A DNA stretch of 64,000 nucleotides from assembly GCF_003590095.1 (NCBI RefSeq), contig NC_039488.1, forward strand, positions 8,494,001-8,558,000. The letters are read 5' to 3'. Positions 51,849-63,574 of the stretch are shown piece by piece (within the stretch, counting starts at the first letter, position 1; the number at the start of each line of letters is the position of its first letter). The translations under genes and the position numbers were made by a program. The notes below the pieces were generated by a model, which made no database searches, was not told where the DNA came from, and worked only from the letters and a program-made list of their open reading frames with translations. Source of the DNA: Trichoplusia ni. Taxonomy: Eukaryota; Arthropoda; Insecta; Lepidoptera; Noctuidae.

Positions 51849-53281
51849 CGTGTACCTCGCTGAACAAGACCTCACTAGATTTAATGGTAGTGTTAAAGAC
51901 ATGCGGTCGTCGCCGAGTGTTCCTGATCTGATCCCGAGCGTCGGACATGTCGCAGCGTTACCTTGCCAGAGGCTTAGGCTTATACGATAGAATTAATTCA
52001 ATGCGGCAATTTTTTTTTTCCAAACTTCTAAATAACCTAATAAAGCCCATTGGTGTTAACGCCGACCGTCCTGTGCCGCATTGAATGTGTTATAAAACTT
52101 GAGAACTGAGAATCAAGAACTAACAAAAAGTTAAAACTTGCTTTCAGTACCGTTCGCGCCAATTTGCGTGTATTTTTTTTCCAAAGTTAATGGCATTGGT
52201 AACAAGCGACATACTCGTAGATGTGGAAGTAGCAGTCGACAACTGTTGAAATTGTTGTAAATAGAAGTAATTTTGTAATTAATAAATCTAACATGTAATG
52301 TAGAAACTAATTTAGGGTATCGAAGTGATGTATAATTAAATGACTCTATATTTTGCATAGGTAATTTGTTTACACACGGCCTTATTGAACTCAAACAGTG
52401 ATTTCGTGCCTAAAAGACATGTCAAGATAAAGCTTTACGTAATGCAACAGTTTAAACCATAAAATTGTATAATTAATATACTTACCAACCTACTTATTAA
52501 ATTATTTATTCATAAATAAATAAGGTTATGAACTAGTCAACATATTTGTTTTTTGAATAGGTACCGTTTTGAACCTAAGACCGTTACATAATTATTAATA
52601 TTTTGATCTCTTTATCTATGTTATTCTTTTCGACAAGTATCTACCTGAAAACAATTTCCAAAATATTTTTTCTTTACCCATCTTTGTTATGCCTAATATG
52701 CAAATACATGCTTACAATAATAATAAAAATAATATTGTAATTTTATGGTTGTGAATGATAAGCTACATCGGAAATGTTATATTTACTTATGAATTACAGT
52801 GAAATGAGTACCAATTACCACGTATTTATTTTTGTTTAAATATGTCCCTTTTTTTAATCGCCCGCGAATATATATTATATTAAGGGTTGCCAATGCACAG
52901 ACTATAAAAAACCTGTATTTTTTTTTTAATTTGAATTCGAATTGAATGCCACTTATTCTTCTTATTTATGTGAAAATAAGTAGAACTATCCAGAGCCTAT
53001 CTGCTAATAAAATGTCTGCTATAGAGAGCCTAACGCGAAAAGTACATGACCCGACCAATATCGTTATTAACTGCCCAGTTAAGTGTCTAAAGAGTGCGAA
53101 GAACCTAATACTGAACAATCCTAAGTTCCAAACTCCTGTTACAATAAGCCACGTAGGTACATGTATGTGGAATGAAATCAACCACTTAGTCTCTAAAGTG
53201 TTATTTATTTTAAGCAAACATAAGCCAGAATAAAAGATTTAAAATTAAAATTAAATAAAATCAAATAATAAACTATTTTAA
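51849..53281 (+). other. 3' UTR of the EF-hand gene, then intergenic DNA
   Basis: AATAAA signals at 52039-52044 and 52281-52286 are candidate poly(A) signals. The 95-codon plus-strand frame at 52946-53233 has no recognisable domain and probably is not a gene. The neighbouring ND-B14 copy is convergent, transcribed from the other strand. Confidence 0.45.
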
Positions 53282-54553
53282 TCAATCCATTCCAGCTAAG
53301 AACTTGCCAAGAAAGTCGCAAGGCTTGGGCTCAATGCTTGGGTTCCAGTGCCTTATAATATGACCTTTTTGCTGCCATTGATGAGTGACTTCTTTTAATT
53401 CAATGTAACCCTGTAACCATTAGTTTTGTCAACATAAGTGATAAATATTCTAAGACATGCTTCTGATGGCCACGCATCAGATCGATGGATCTCGATAGGC
53501 CTGTGGCTGAATTTGCGGTCTGCCTGACTGACTGCCACTACCCGATTTATGTTAGGTACTGCCATTTTGAAAGGGTTACTTCTGCAAGTCGTGTAGTAAG
53601 ATGTCATATTATTACAACTGCGATATTATAACTATTAGAGGTGGCGATAGGCTCTCAGACCTAATTTTGAAAGTTTAGGAGGTAGTCTGTCCAGACGTAA
53701 GCCGATGATGGAACATTACCGAAAGATTTTAAATGATTGAATTGAAATACCTTGATCACAAGCAGATCTATAATTCTTATATCGGTGATGCAGGCATGTT
53801 TATAGAAATACTCCCTCAGCTTCCAACGACAGTCCTCTTCATTTTTCTGAATGTCGTGATGTTTAACTAAGCGATCAGACAGGATAGGTAAACTATTATT
53901 ATTATCCACAAATACCTGAATGTTATCACAATTAATGTATCTGCCGACATAAAGGGTTACGTATTTATATCGTAGATGATGTGATTGAAGGCTTTCGACG
54001 ATTTTAGATATTATGCGGAAAGAGAAGTAAGAAAGATACCAATTATACTATACATACCTTCAGCGTTCCTCTAATCTACGGTGCCCATAGCTGGGCAATC
54101 TCTCCCAAATCCTTCCCCCTTAACCAATCCCGCGCCAATGCGAACCAGTCCTTTCGGTATGCATACTCGGTGCCGATTCGATTGGCTCAGAAAAATAATT
54201 ATATTTGCACTGGCTAATTCAGAACTGAATTTGATTGCAAGTGAAGACTTTGAAGGGAAGCTAGTAGACAAAGTCTCTAAGCGCTAACGCTAACGAATCG
54301 GTGTAGGTAAGTCACACCATTTCTTCAAACGTATCGATACGTTTGAAATATATATGCTTATATGCAAGTTTCATATGCTTCTGCGACGTAACATAAGCCT
54401 AGTTCGGCCAATGTATTGATGCTGGTACTCACTGATGTAGGGAATATATCGGTAAAACGCTCTGTATAGTCCAAGAGCTCGTCTTCGAGCTTCACAGAAG
54501 TCTGTGGACATCAAAGGCTTCACGGCTCTAGTTGCGGCTCGCTTTGTAGTCAT
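53282..54553 (-). CDS. NDUFA6/ND-B14-like LYR protein, divergent tandem copy
   Basis: Three minus-strand exons, 54553-54433, 53866-53751 and 53410-53282, with GT-AG sites and phases 1 and 0, give 121 residues with no defect. Residues 29-31 are the LYR tripeptide (GLYRAFYRYIPY), followed by TDIRIIDLLVIK and the C-terminal QQKGHII...EPKPCDFLGKF. NDUFA6 is an accessory subunit of mitochondrial complex I that binds the mitochondrial acyl carrier protein through its LYR fold. Exons 2 and 3 have exactly the same length (116 and 129 nt) and phase as in the copy upstream; by eye, identity is 23/39 in exon 2 and 21/42 in exon 3. The N-terminus differs (MTTKRAATRAVKPLM...). It may be a tissue-restricted paralogue or a neofunctionalised LYR protein. 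Confidence 0.82.
54324..54347. promoter_or_regulatory. 24-bp perfect palindrome with DRE-like core
   Basis: Positions 54324-54347 read identically on both strands, centred on GTATCGATAC. The core TATCGATA (54332-54339) equals the DRE element bound by the DREF factor in Drosophila, known at housekeeping promoters. It lies in the first intron of the divergent ND-B14 copy, about 210 bp inside its start codon. Confidence 0.4.
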
Positions 54554-55011
54554 TTTGAAATATTATAAAAAAAATAGTAGTTTCCACTGTCTACGCAGAT
54601 GATTTAAAAATGACAGCACCTGGTGTCATAAAAAACAAAACAAGTGCAATTTTTGTTGTCTTTGTTAAAAAAAGTTTAGATATAATCAATTCTTTTTTAA
54701 TTTATTGGCTAAGTTACTTTCTAAAAAACATTCTAAATAAATTGCCAACTAGAAGCGTCATTTCAGCAATTTGAATTATAGTAATTTTAGCTTGGAACCC
54801 AACCAAAACATAGCTTGAAAAAATTTAGGTAGGTATGAGACATATTTATCTCCCTGTTATATTGTGACTGCTCGTGGCTCCATCATGTAGTCTTTGCAGT
54901 ACATTAATCTAAATTAAAACCACATTCACTTTGAACTGAATTGTCTATTTTTTACATTTGATTATAACTTAGATTCTGACGAGGCTATGTACAGATTTCT
55001 TTTTAAAATGT

Positions 55012-56286
55012 TCATTCATTAGCATTGAAGAATTTTGAAAGGAAATCTTTTGGTTTGGGTTCTTCTGTGGGCTTGAAATAGGTCATGATGTGTCCTTTTT
55101 GTTTCCACATATTGACTGTTTCTTTGAGTTCCATCTGACCCTGTAAAAATAATAACACATTTATTAAAATATGTAACTGTATTTCCTCATTAATCTAGAT
55201 TATCTAGATTTTTGTCATAATTGAAGAAACTGACTGTATCCGGAGAGGTTTTCTTAACCTTGTGGGATCAGATGTTTTCAGATATATACACTTTTCAATA
55301 AGTTATGACTTATTGAAAATGTCTTTAAACCTTCTACCCTTAAATAGAAATACTCAGCAAAATTTGTTAGTGTATAGTAACATCATGACTAAGTGTTTAT
55401 ATTATATGCCCTCAAATTTTTGGCTGTCCATACATGTTATAGCAGCAACAGAAATATATTATCTTTGAACATTTTAACTCTGGTAAATGATATGCAGCCT
55501 GGTGAAAGACGTACAGACAGAGAGACGAGCCTCCCCGCGGTTAAGGAACCCTTAAAGATAGTATTTTTATTTACCTTGATCACAAGTAGGTCAATAACCC
55601 TGATATCAGTGACATCTTTGTTCTTTAAGAACAACTCTTTTAGCTTAGCACAGCATTGTTCTTCAGACTTTGGAATATCATAGTCCTTCACTGAAAAGAA
55701 AAAATAGAATCATAGTCAATTTCTTTCTCCTACAAAATATGCAAAATAGCTTTGATAAATTGTCCAATAATTCCTAATGGTAGCTTATAATACCTGGAAC
55801 AGCGGTGCACAATATAGCATAGTGATTAGAAAGCCACTGTTTACTCGGTCTACAAAAAATGCAAGGTGCTAAACCATGTAATGTTTAGTATTGAATGTTC
55901 CATGATAAATTTAGAACTATTGATGATAACTGAACATAGTATACTTTATTCTTAAAATATATAGGAGGAACTTGTTTCAGCACACAAAACACACAAAATG
56001 CAAATAGTTTACTGTTCAATTTATGAATTATATTAATGTATATTTGGTTTTTATCAATTTACGCTATTCAGACATCAAAAACACAGAGTAACCTCACACA
56101 TAAAGCGCAGAAGTAAACAGAACGAGGCTCTTATGATGACATAACAGGTTACTTACCCACGTAAGGAATCTGACGATACCAGGCCCTGTACAAGGCCAAT
56201 ACTCTGCGCTTAGCGTCTCCTTGGTTCAAAGAGAGCACAGCCCTGACGGTTTTTGAACCGACCTGAATCGATTGTCTCGCAGACAT
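55012..56286 (-). CDS. ND-B14: NADH dehydrogenase (ubiquinone) 1 alpha subcomplex subunit 6 (B14)
   Basis: Three minus-strand exons, 56286-56157, 55690-55575 and 55140-55012, with GT-AG sites and phases 1 and 0, encode 124 residues, close to the usual length of the family (about 124-128). LYR is at residues 32-34 (LALYRAWYRQIPY). It then has KDYDIPKSEEQC, DIRVIDLLVIK and the C-terminal WKQKGHIM...EPKPKDFLSKFF. It is an accessory subunit of mitochondrial complex I with an LYR fold that anchors acyl carrier protein. There is no cleavable presequence evident, as is usual for this subunit. It lies 458 bp upstream of the divergent tandem copy and 473 bp downstream of the stop of the multi-exon gene at 56760, all on the same strand. 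This is the conventional copy. Confidence 0.9.
55480..55560 (+). repeat. Fragment of the GTGCGAGTCGGAC repeat family
   Basis: AAATGATATGCAGCCTGGTG, AAGACGTACAGACAG and GGTTAAGGAACCCTTAAAGA match the CAGCCTGGTGACGGAC...AACCCT part of the family, here in the second intron of ND-B14. Confidence 0.4.
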
Positions 56287-56759
56287 TATTTTATCTCAGT
56301 GTCTACTTCAGTCGCAATTTTCGTAATGTTTTGACTTGACGTGCTAAATTTGTCAGTGGTCTGTCACTTTGACATTATTGATACGACAATGTTGCTATAC
56401 CTAAAATTATGCTTAACTAATGCAGCCTGTTCAACATAAAAAACATAAAAATATTTTAATACAGATTTATTCAGTTTTTATCCACACCATTTACAATCTT
56501 AAAGTCATAAACTTAAGTATTATTTATATAGAGTCAAACAGTAGTCATACTACAAACATTAAACAACAAAAACAATAAATTTTTGAATTAACCATTGAAA
56601 AAAAATACGCCACTTAAATTTACGTCACTCAGTACAAACTTATATTTAACATGGAATACTTAGTTAAAACTAAACTGGACAAATATTAACAGAACTGAAC
56701 AAAAACAGGAACGAAATTGATGAAATTAGATGGGTAATGCATGCATAATATATGGGATA

Positions 56760-59700
56760 TTACGTGTCCAGCGGACATGTTTTCGCTCCACATTTCGGTG
56801 TTAGGTCAGAGCTATACGGATTGATCAAATGTGTATCCTTCATACGGCCCGGCATGTATGTGAAAAAGATGTCTCTGAAAAATATATAAGTACCTAAATT
56901 ATTACAAAAGCTGGTAAAGGAAAAGGATTCTACGTTCGGTGCGATTTGTAGTAGGAAGAGGCCAGAAGAAACAGACTGTTGTTTGTGCTGTGTGCACTGC
57001 ACAAACAGTCAGACAGCTTAGACAGATTAACTAAGTTAAAATTGTTTATTTTAACTTACAGGAATGCTTTGCTTGGGTAGGCGTCATATTTCATTGTAGC
57101 CCACCAAAGGCGAGTTTGTTCACATTGTTTTCGTCTATTTCTGTCCACGAAATCTTCTAACAATATTTCAAACTGTAAAAAAGTAAAATTGATGATTTAA
57201 ATTTACATCCATAAAATACAAATTCAGGATACATTATTTAAAAAAAGATGATGTACCAATTTCTGTACTAATTTTCGATGTGACCATTTCATGTTTTCCA
57301 ATTGCTTTAAAGTGAAGGGTATTCTAAATGCGCGAGCTCTGTGGTCCAAATGCTTTAAGTCAAGCCACCTTCGTTGGGACTTTAGTAGCATTCGTTCTAC
57401 AAATAGAAATAAAAAGTTTTCAATATGTAAAATGTTGTTCGAGTAAGATCATTTGAAAGACAGTCTTACTATGTTGCTTCCCAGTTATTTTACCCTTAAC
57501 CCGCTTTCTGACCCATTCTTGAAGACTGTTCAGCAGATTAGATTCCGGTAAATGTGGAGTCAGAAGAGGAGTATCCGTAAGATCAGCCATAAATGCCTAG
57601 AAAATATATTAGTAGGTAAATGAGGTTTGTTCCCGATCATCAATAGAAAAATATTAAAGTTATCTTACGGAGAGTAGCTCGCTTTCCTTCAGCCCAGATG
57701 CAGATATAGTTGGCGCTGATACCGTAGGCTGTGAATGAAAAACGTAACATTAACCGTGAACTGTAGGAATCGATGAAAACGACACGTGACCAGATTTGTC
57801 GCTGCAATCGAGCGTCGATTGGCTGCACGCTGCACCTTTAGATGCTAGTACCTTTTATAGAGATTGTAAGAAAAACAAATTATGACATTAGAAGAAAACA
57901 GTTTTAACGAATTAAGCTACCAAAGTTGCAAAAAATATCATTATTCAATTTGTTGCGTTGATGTTACTCACGGTTGCTTCCTTTGATTTCAGCGCGTCTC
58001 TGAATGTGTCCCTGATAAAGTCTTCCATTGGGTCCATTTGGTAAATTTTCGCTGCATCAACCCAAAACGGTCCATGTCTTGTCGGTGGATAGAAATACTT
58101 TTCTGTAGATTTCTGAGATTCATGGTAGAAATCATACAAATGTCCGCATCGACATTTTGACTCCTTCAAATAGTCCATTACGACACCCTCCCTAAAAATA
58201 GTTTGAGTGATAAATATTCATTTTTCTTTTTATTTTTTTAAGATATCATTTATAGTTTAGCCATGTAAGTACCATTTAGTCATACAGTCGCATGTAATGT
58301 CGCATTTGTCCTCTATATCTCTAGGGTATTTCCAAAAGCCGATTATGCAAGTGACGGACTCTCCGTTCCGCGTGACTACTATGCCACCGTTGATTGGTAT
58401 ATACCCAGTTGGCAGCAAAGAAACATCTGTAAAAAAAAACGTCGAAATAATGATATAGACTTTCAATCTGCTGAGGAATTGCAAATTCAAGCACAGCTTT
58501 ATCTGATATCGGTTTCAACAAACTATTTTAGTACTATGCATCTTCAAGAGAACTGAGTGATTAAAGAGTTAGAAAGAGACGTGAAAGAGTTGTACATTTA
58601 AGCGTTCTCAAAACATAGTCTTTTAGACAGCATGTTACAAAAGGGGAATAGCTCTTTGGGGGAGACCCATATCGAGCCATGTAAAAGGTCGATATAATGG
58701 TGAGAAAATAAGAATTACTGGCAAGTATGTAATGCGGTCTTCCTCCAGTAAACGAGACCCCGCTGATTAGGTACTGCACATTTTTGTAAGGTTCTTTGTA
58801 CCGAGCTCTGGCTTTCTTCTTCAACATTCGTAGTTTATTTACGTAAGCGACCATCTTTGGATCCGTATTGCCTGGAAAAAGTATCTACTAATTTAAGTAT
58901 TTATAGGTAGACAAGATAATTATAGGATTTTTTTTATACATGGTTTTGAATGTTCAAATTATTAATGTTTTGTAGCATTCATCTACTCATTTATCATTAC
59001 GATTAATTTATATTATATTACTTATATCAACTTTAATAAAAAAATCCTGATTGTTATTTTTTTCCTTTACAAAAGAAATGATTGAAAATTCAGTGATCTC
59101 TATTGGTACTTAGAAACTGGGCCCTAACTTATATAAAGATAGTTGATTAAAAACATACGCAAGGTACTCGGGGCTTCCCAGAATTTGTAATTACATATTC
59201 TCTCTTTTTGTTTCTCCTTTTTATTTCGTTCCTTGCGCTTTTCCAACTACAAAATTAAGAAAAGTGTCAATAATTTTGATGGTAAAATCAGAATTATAAC
59301 TGCCCTTAACTTATACTCACAAAGCTGTCGTCATTGCATAAATCCGCATAGCTCTGTAATTACAGATTTATAAAAAAGTATATAATCATTATTGATGTAT
59401 CGACAAAAATTCTTAATCGTTAAAAAAAGCGGCATCTACCTCTACTCTTGTTAAAATAAACAAACCCTGTATGTTGTTTTCGCAGATTTGCTCTATATAT
59501 TGGGCAAATTATTAAGTAATGGCCCAAATCACAATCATCGTGATCTGACCAAGCAAGTCACGGTTGAACCTTCGGTCTACGACAGATACGGAAGCTCTAC
59601 GAGATCTACAAATTTGAATGCTACCGTAATTAGGTATTAACTTACTTCATCACTTCGTAGTCTAAATTTGTAACCAAGAGGCAATGGTTTACTCCTCTGT

Positions 59701-61839
59701 TTGCTTTTATTAACGTAATTAGTACGAGTTACATACAATGGGACGTAAGTCTTTTGAAGGTATTCGCCATATTTGCAACTAGGTTGTGAGTTTCTCCGTT
59801 TTCCTAAAAACCATGGTTTTTTTTATATCCATAAATAACGGTGCAGTATAAATTACATAATTCCTACTAAATATAAGTAGTAGTACGGAAGGATTATATT
59901 AAACATTAGTAAGTCAATATTTTCGGATGAAAGTTGCGGTAATTTTAAAAAGACCTAAATGAGTAAGTTTTTGTGAATGCTTACTTTTCTTTGGAACTAC
60001 TTCCTTCGGTTTATCAAAGTGCGTTAAATTTTCCAGCTTTTCAGTACATTCTTCCAAATCAATAAAAACTAAACAAGACATGAGAATCATGGCATTCATA
60101 TCGTATTCTGTAAGAAATCATTACAAAAATATTTTTTCAATCAACATTAAATATTGAGTCAGTCCATAACTTAGAATAGATCAACTAAGTGATTTAGACC
60201 ATTTTAAACACATAAGTCGATTAGATGATTAAATTAGATTAGGAAATAGGTGTCCATGAGGATCCCCCATGAGGTTTGCGCAGCGCCGGCGTTAGACGGC
60301 ATGGGACATGGGTGACGCCGAAGGCCTGTTGCCAAATTTTCAGCTTCGAGGTGTGGAGCATACTAAATACTATTTGGTTGTGGATCAAAAAAAATCCTTT
60401 GGATATTTATAATTTATATGCTAATCCCTAAATGCTGAAGCGGTAATTTTTCCCGGGGTATCAATAACCATTCCACCGGAACTGGGTAGGTATAGGTACT
60501 TACTTGGAGCAGTTCACTCGGCGACCTTTTATAAATAGCTTTATAAAGCGTCCATATAAAAACTCCAGGATCCTCAGAATACCTCATGGCATCCATTAAC
60601 GTTTTTTTCGGAATCTTGAGTGTTATTCCCAAATCTGATAATGCTTGACGCATCCGCCGTGGTAGATCTTCTAACAAGTCTTGGTGGATATTCTGCTTTA
60701 AATGTACTAGAACATCTTTTTGAAACGATGATAGTTCGATGTACCAAGCTGGACCAGCTTCCTTCATTAGACGTTTTGTCTTTTCCTTTCTGTTGAATTT
60801 TTAATTTTAGTTAGTAGGTAAGTAAGGCTCACGCTAAACATCGCTCTAGGCTTAGATATTAACTACAATTGTAAACCCATTATCTTTTAAAGCAGGACCG
60901 TTGTCGCCGTAAACTTGGAGAACTTACTGTCTGGGTAGTCACATAGGAAATGTCGACTACAGCGTTCTCAAAAAGACATGTAAAGGTCATTATATATCCT
61001 ACTTACAGAGTAAATAATTTCATTTCTTTTTCAGCAACGTTAAAGATCCTGCTTTATTTTTTAATATGTTACAATTGCTTTATGTACATACGTGAAGTGA
61101 TTCAGGTGATTGCAGGAGGTTCAGAATAATAACACCAGGTAGAAACTTTAACTATGGGTCAAATCTAAGGCATTGAAATATGTGTATAATATCTTACCTT
61201 CACAAAATAATGATATCTTAAATCTTTAGAATCTCAGCCATCTGCCTGCTCTTCGTGTAGGGTTGTTTGAGCTACTCTATCCAGCATTCCTTTTCCAAAA
61301 TTACCCATATTGGGTCTTTTTCTTGCATAGATTGTCTAAAAGAAAGTTTCACGATATAAGTAGATTAGATACTCTGTTTAACACGAGCAACAGCCTGCGG
61401 TGAGCAGAGCCAAGAGCCCTCCCTGCTGAACTCTTTTCAGAATTGTGATTCAACCACACACTCGCTATTGTTGCCCTAAACTTCTGTAAGATTTATAACA
61501 CATGCGTACCAAGTAACTAGGAAAGAAACAGAAGTGATACAATATAGTCTTGGTTTTGCAACACAATTCAAATTAATTGTATACCTGTCTTAAGTCATAT
61601 TATTTCTGATAACAACTAGATACGCCACTGAGTACTCATTTCACTTCAAGCTTAGTCGCTTCAAGCTGTTTTTTAACAACTTTTTGATAACCTTTTTTTA
61701 GCTACGTATAAGTACAAGTTATGTGTATCGTATTAAGTGCCTTTATATTATATGTTTCGGAAAACGATAGGCACATGTAGCTGTTACCCACCTTTTTCTT
61801 GAGATATTGTTGAACTGTTGGCATTTTAAACTTCCCCAT
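56760..61839 (-). CDS. Multi-exon gene for an unrecognised basic protein
   Basis: Minus-strand exons (5' to 3'): 61839-61792, 61335 to about 61276 or 61198 (unresolved), 61048-61007, 60789-60504, 60107-59985, 59803-59646, 59353-59321, 59246-59159, 58871-58719, 58426-58273, 58191-57972, 57728-57669, 57596-57470, 57396-57257, 57172-57060 and 56874-56760. From 60107 to the stop every junction is GT-AG and phases agree across eleven introns, so it is a real gene of roughly 600 residues. The start reads MGKFKMPTVQQYLKKK. Internal parts are Lys/Arg-rich. The most conserved-looking block runs from YLISGVSFTGGRPHYIL through LPTGYIPINGGIVV, CIIGFWKYPRDIEDKC, CDCMTKW and SKCRCGHLYDFYHES; the Cys cluster could bind metal. 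It ends KCGAKTCPLDT. It may belong to an insect DUF4770/DUF4771-type family (from memory, unsure). The function is unknown. Junctions 60789/61048 and 60504/60107 need checking. Confidence 0.7.
60255..60350. repeat. GC-rich transposon-like fragment in an intron
   Basis: GGATCCCCCATGAGG, GCAGCGCCGGCGTTAGACGG and GTGACGCCGAAGGCCTG form a GC-rich island in an AT-rich intron with no splice sites around it. It looks like a transposon relic, with no family identified. Confidence 0.3.
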
Positions 61840-62244
61840 CTTGCTTAACTAATAATTTGTTGTTTAAACCAAAAATATTAGTTAATTATACTAAACAATT
61901 TTGACAAGGTGATTTACGTTCATTTTAAAAATTTACTCGTCAGAAATAGTTTTAAATTGGTTCCATCATTAAGTTGAAATGTGAAAATATTTTTTTTCAG
62001 GTTTTCGTGGCATGGAGTGGCCAAAGAGTTTTGATGCGAATGTTTTTTTCTTTTCCATTCAAGTGAGATACTTCGTAATTACCTACCAATTTTTTTTTTA
62101 ATGCCGCGAAACTTGCTGAATGGGTTCGTAGATTTCGGCAATGCTATGCTAAAACGAGACTAGGGTGATAAGTTAGTACTGTTAGCTGATATATCCACGT
62201 TGTGAAAAAGAATTAGAATAGGACCCCAAGACACAAAAACAAAA

Positions 62245-63244
62245 NNNNNNNNNNNNNNNNNNNNNNNNNNNNNNNNNNNNNNNNNNNNNNNNNNNNNNNN
62301 NNNNNNNNNNNNNNNNNNNNNNNNNNNNNNNNNNNNNNNNNNNNNNNNNNNNNNNNNNNNNNNNNNNNNNNNNNNNNNNNNNNNNNNNNNNNNNNNNNNN
62401 NNNNNNNNNNNNNNNNNNNNNNNNNNNNNNNNNNNNNNNNNNNNNNNNNNNNNNNNNNNNNNNNNNNNNNNNNNNNNNNNNNNNNNNNNNNNNNNNNNNN
62501 NNNNNNNNNNNNNNNNNNNNNNNNNNNNNNNNNNNNNNNNNNNNNNNNNNNNNNNNNNNNNNNNNNNNNNNNNNNNNNNNNNNNNNNNNNNNNNNNNNNN
62601 NNNNNNNNNNNNNNNNNNNNNNNNNNNNNNNNNNNNNNNNNNNNNNNNNNNNNNNNNNNNNNNNNNNNNNNNNNNNNNNNNNNNNNNNNNNNNNNNNNNN
62701 NNNNNNNNNNNNNNNNNNNNNNNNNNNNNNNNNNNNNNNNNNNNNNNNNNNNNNNNNNNNNNNNNNNNNNNNNNNNNNNNNNNNNNNNNNNNNNNNNNNN
62801 NNNNNNNNNNNNNNNNNNNNNNNNNNNNNNNNNNNNNNNNNNNNNNNNNNNNNNNNNNNNNNNNNNNNNNNNNNNNNNNNNNNNNNNNNNNNNNNNNNNN
62901 NNNNNNNNNNNNNNNNNNNNNNNNNNNNNNNNNNNNNNNNNNNNNNNNNNNNNNNNNNNNNNNNNNNNNNNNNNNNNNNNNNNNNNNNNNNNNNNNNNNN
63001 NNNNNNNNNNNNNNNNNNNNNNNNNNNNNNNNNNNNNNNNNNNNNNNNNNNNNNNNNNNNNNNNNNNNNNNNNNNNNNNNNNNNNNNNNNNNNNNNNNNN
63101 NNNNNNNNNNNNNNNNNNNNNNNNNNNNNNNNNNNNNNNNNNNNNNNNNNNNNNNNNNNNNNNNNNNNNNNNNNNNNNNNNNNNNNNNNNNNNNNNNNNN
63201 NNNNNNNNNNNNNNNNNNNNNNNNNNNNNNNNNNNNNNNNNNNN
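62245..63244. other. Assembly gap, 1000 N
   Basis: The run is exactly 1000 N, a placeholder. It abuts the copia element on its right side, so a repeat probably broke the assembly here. Confidence 0.99.
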
Positions 63245-63418
63245 TATCTGTTAGTGAATAGGAACGCAACCATAATATTTTTTTTGTCTATAGTTGTTGT
63301 CTCTGCTTTTTGTTAACTTTTTGGTTGCCGCGCTTTCTATCTGTGTCTTCTGTGTAATAAAACTTCCAAAGTTAAAATACGTTTTAATTATTTATGTACC
63401 ACAACCACGATTCCTTTA
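63245..63418 (+). mobile_element. 3' part of a Ty1/copia LTR
   Basis: Positions 63245-63418 lie just before a primer-binding site and contain a TGTAATAAAACT poly(A)-type signal near 63354. The exact LTR end is unclear, since no clean ...CA terminus abuts the primer site. The rest of the LTR is in the gap. Confidence 0.45.
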
Positions 63419-63430
63419 TGGTAGCAGAGC
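63419..63430 (+). promoter_or_regulatory. Primer-binding site, initiator tRNA-Met
   Basis: TGGTAGCAGAGC complements the 3' end of initiator tRNA-Met (...CTCTGCTACCA), the usual primer of many LTR retrotransposons. It marks the start of the internal region of the element. Confidence 0.6.
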
Positions 63431-63574
63431 GTGGTTCCGAAGTGTACAGTTGGAAATATCGAGAAAGTGAAATAACTTCAATCCGAAAAATTGGCGGTAC
63501 CAATTTGAATTTGAGGTTAAGAAAATTTACGATCACAGTTTGTAAATTGCATATTTTTGGTGAAACACAACAAG

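Noticed and set aside
52946..53233. 95-codon plus-strand open frame between two genes
   Set aside because: No homologue recognised, no splice or promoter signal; a mirrored open frame on the other strand is equally long. It could be revisited with expression data.
62160..63273. Minus-strand open frames across the second N gap
   Set aside because: Made of N codons; flanking residues are short and not protein-like.
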